Shown: piece by piece, positions 63,787 to 64,000 of the stretch | Position numbering within the stretch: position 1 is the first letter of the stretch | Layout: every line of letters begins with the position of its first letter | Assembly: GCF_028369135.1 (NCBI RefSeq) | Contig: NZ_JAPWHW010000010.1 | Span: 1 to 64,000 of the forward strand | Length of the DNA stretch: 64,000 nucleotides | Source of the DNA: Roseovarius sp. ZX-A-9 | Lineage (GTDB): Bacteria > Pseudomonadota > Alphaproteobacteria > Rhodobacterales > Rhodobacteraceae | Direction: 5' to 3' | The notes under the pieces: generated by a model | Told to the model about the DNA's origin: nothing | Databases searched by the model: none | What the model saw: only the letters and a program-made list of their open reading frames with translations | Made by a program: the position numbers and the translations under genes

Positions 63787-64000
63787 GTGGCCGTAATCAA
63801 TCGTATCGCAGGCTTCGCCGATGAAATGACCGTCTGGCGGCGGCATCTGCATACGCGGCCCGAACTGGGGTTCGACTGCCACGAGACGGCGGCATTTGTC
63901 GTGGAGCAGCTACGAGCCTTTGGCATCACCGAAATCGAGACGGGGATTGCGACCAGCGGTGTCGTCGCGATCATCGAAGGGCGCCGCGCGGGGCCGACCA
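63787..64000 (+). CDS. M20 family amidohydrolase, N-terminal part (runs off the window)
   Basis: Only the first 71 codons are present. The GTG at 63787 is preceded by GGGGGAG at a good distance. The protein reads VAVINRIAGFADEMTVWRRH then LHTRPELGFDCHETAAFVVE, which is the typical start of HipO-type M20D amidohydrolases, including the W-R-(R/D)-x-(L/I)-H-x-x-PEL block. It is a clear paralogue of the enzyme at 7219, which has WRRDIHAHPELMFDTHRTSA in the same place. Metal-site motifs would lie beyond the window edge. Confidence 0.85.
   Translation, partial: MAVINRIAGFADEMTVWRRHLHTRPELGFDCHETAAFVVEQLRAFGITEIETGIATSGVVAIIEGRRAGPT

Noticed and set aside
1-64000. CRISPR arrays, tRNA or rRNA genes, insertion sequences, prophage
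   Set aside because: I scanned for regular repeats, cloverleaf-type sequences, transposase motifs and phage structural genes and saw none.

Overview
The window looks like chromosomal DNA of a GC-rich alphaproteobacterium, most probably Rhodobacterales (Roseobacter/Rhodobacter lineage). This rests on family knowledge: a complex I operon broken up by small lineage-type genes (DUF5333- and DUF5337-like proteins, an extended NuoE), a DUF3422 protein, a fused CGFS glutaredoxin/BolA neighbourhood, and a nuoN-birA-coaX-rnj arrangement. No species call is made. I see no rRNA or tRNA gene, insertion sequence, prophage or CRISPR array. Gene density is high, with many stop/start overlaps.

Layout. 1-160: end of pntB and its terminator. 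287-1567: DUF3422 membrane protein. 1619-8379: peptide-type ABC transporter (binding protein and two permeases on the minus strand, fused double ATPase on the plus strand) followed by an M20 amidohydrolase. 8383-11749: moaA, waaA and a lipopolysaccharide-type GT4 glycosyltransferase, overlapping or closely spaced. 11836-18557: a lipoprotein, glmU-glmS (UDP-GlcNAc synthesis), a gph-type phosphatase, a stand-alone DegT-type aminotransferase, creA and a flavin-binding PPOX protein.

18684-29445: leucine/isovalerate catabolism. It runs isovaleryl-CoA dehydrogenase, acyl-CoA synthetase, methylcrotonyl-CoA carboxylase beta and alpha, two glutathione transferases, HMG-CoA lyase, a 73-residue unknown, and methylglutaconyl-CoA hydratase. 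An antisense ompW sits in the middle. The first gene has a good promoter followed at once by a perfect inverted repeat, and ompW has an FNR/CRP-type palindrome upstream. The products are acetyl-CoA and acetoacetate. The birA gene further right supplies the biotin ligase that the carboxylase needs.

29575-49649: a complete 14-subunit NADH:quinone oxidoreductase (complex I) operon, nuoA to nuoN in standard order, but with eleven additional ORFs between subunits (small membrane proteins, lipoproteins, a MAPEG protein, a methyltransferase-like protein, a cysteine-free CMD-fold protein, and a duplicate of the NuoE C-terminal domain). This accessory set is the most interesting part of the window. 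The operon ends in a strong terminator, then birA, coaX and rnj follow.

52982-64000: mixed housekeeping. It holds an HD phosphohydrolase, a 2-oxoglutarate-type dioxygenase, a DEAD-box helicase, a glycosyltransferase, bolA-grxD (Fe-S handling), purL, a PLP ammonia-lyase-like enzyme with an M24 peptidase, mazG, and the start of a second M20 amidohydrolase. A recurrent intergenic element (consensus about GTATTTnnGGnAAAGAnGAAG) occurs at three and perhaps four places and is not explained by any gene.
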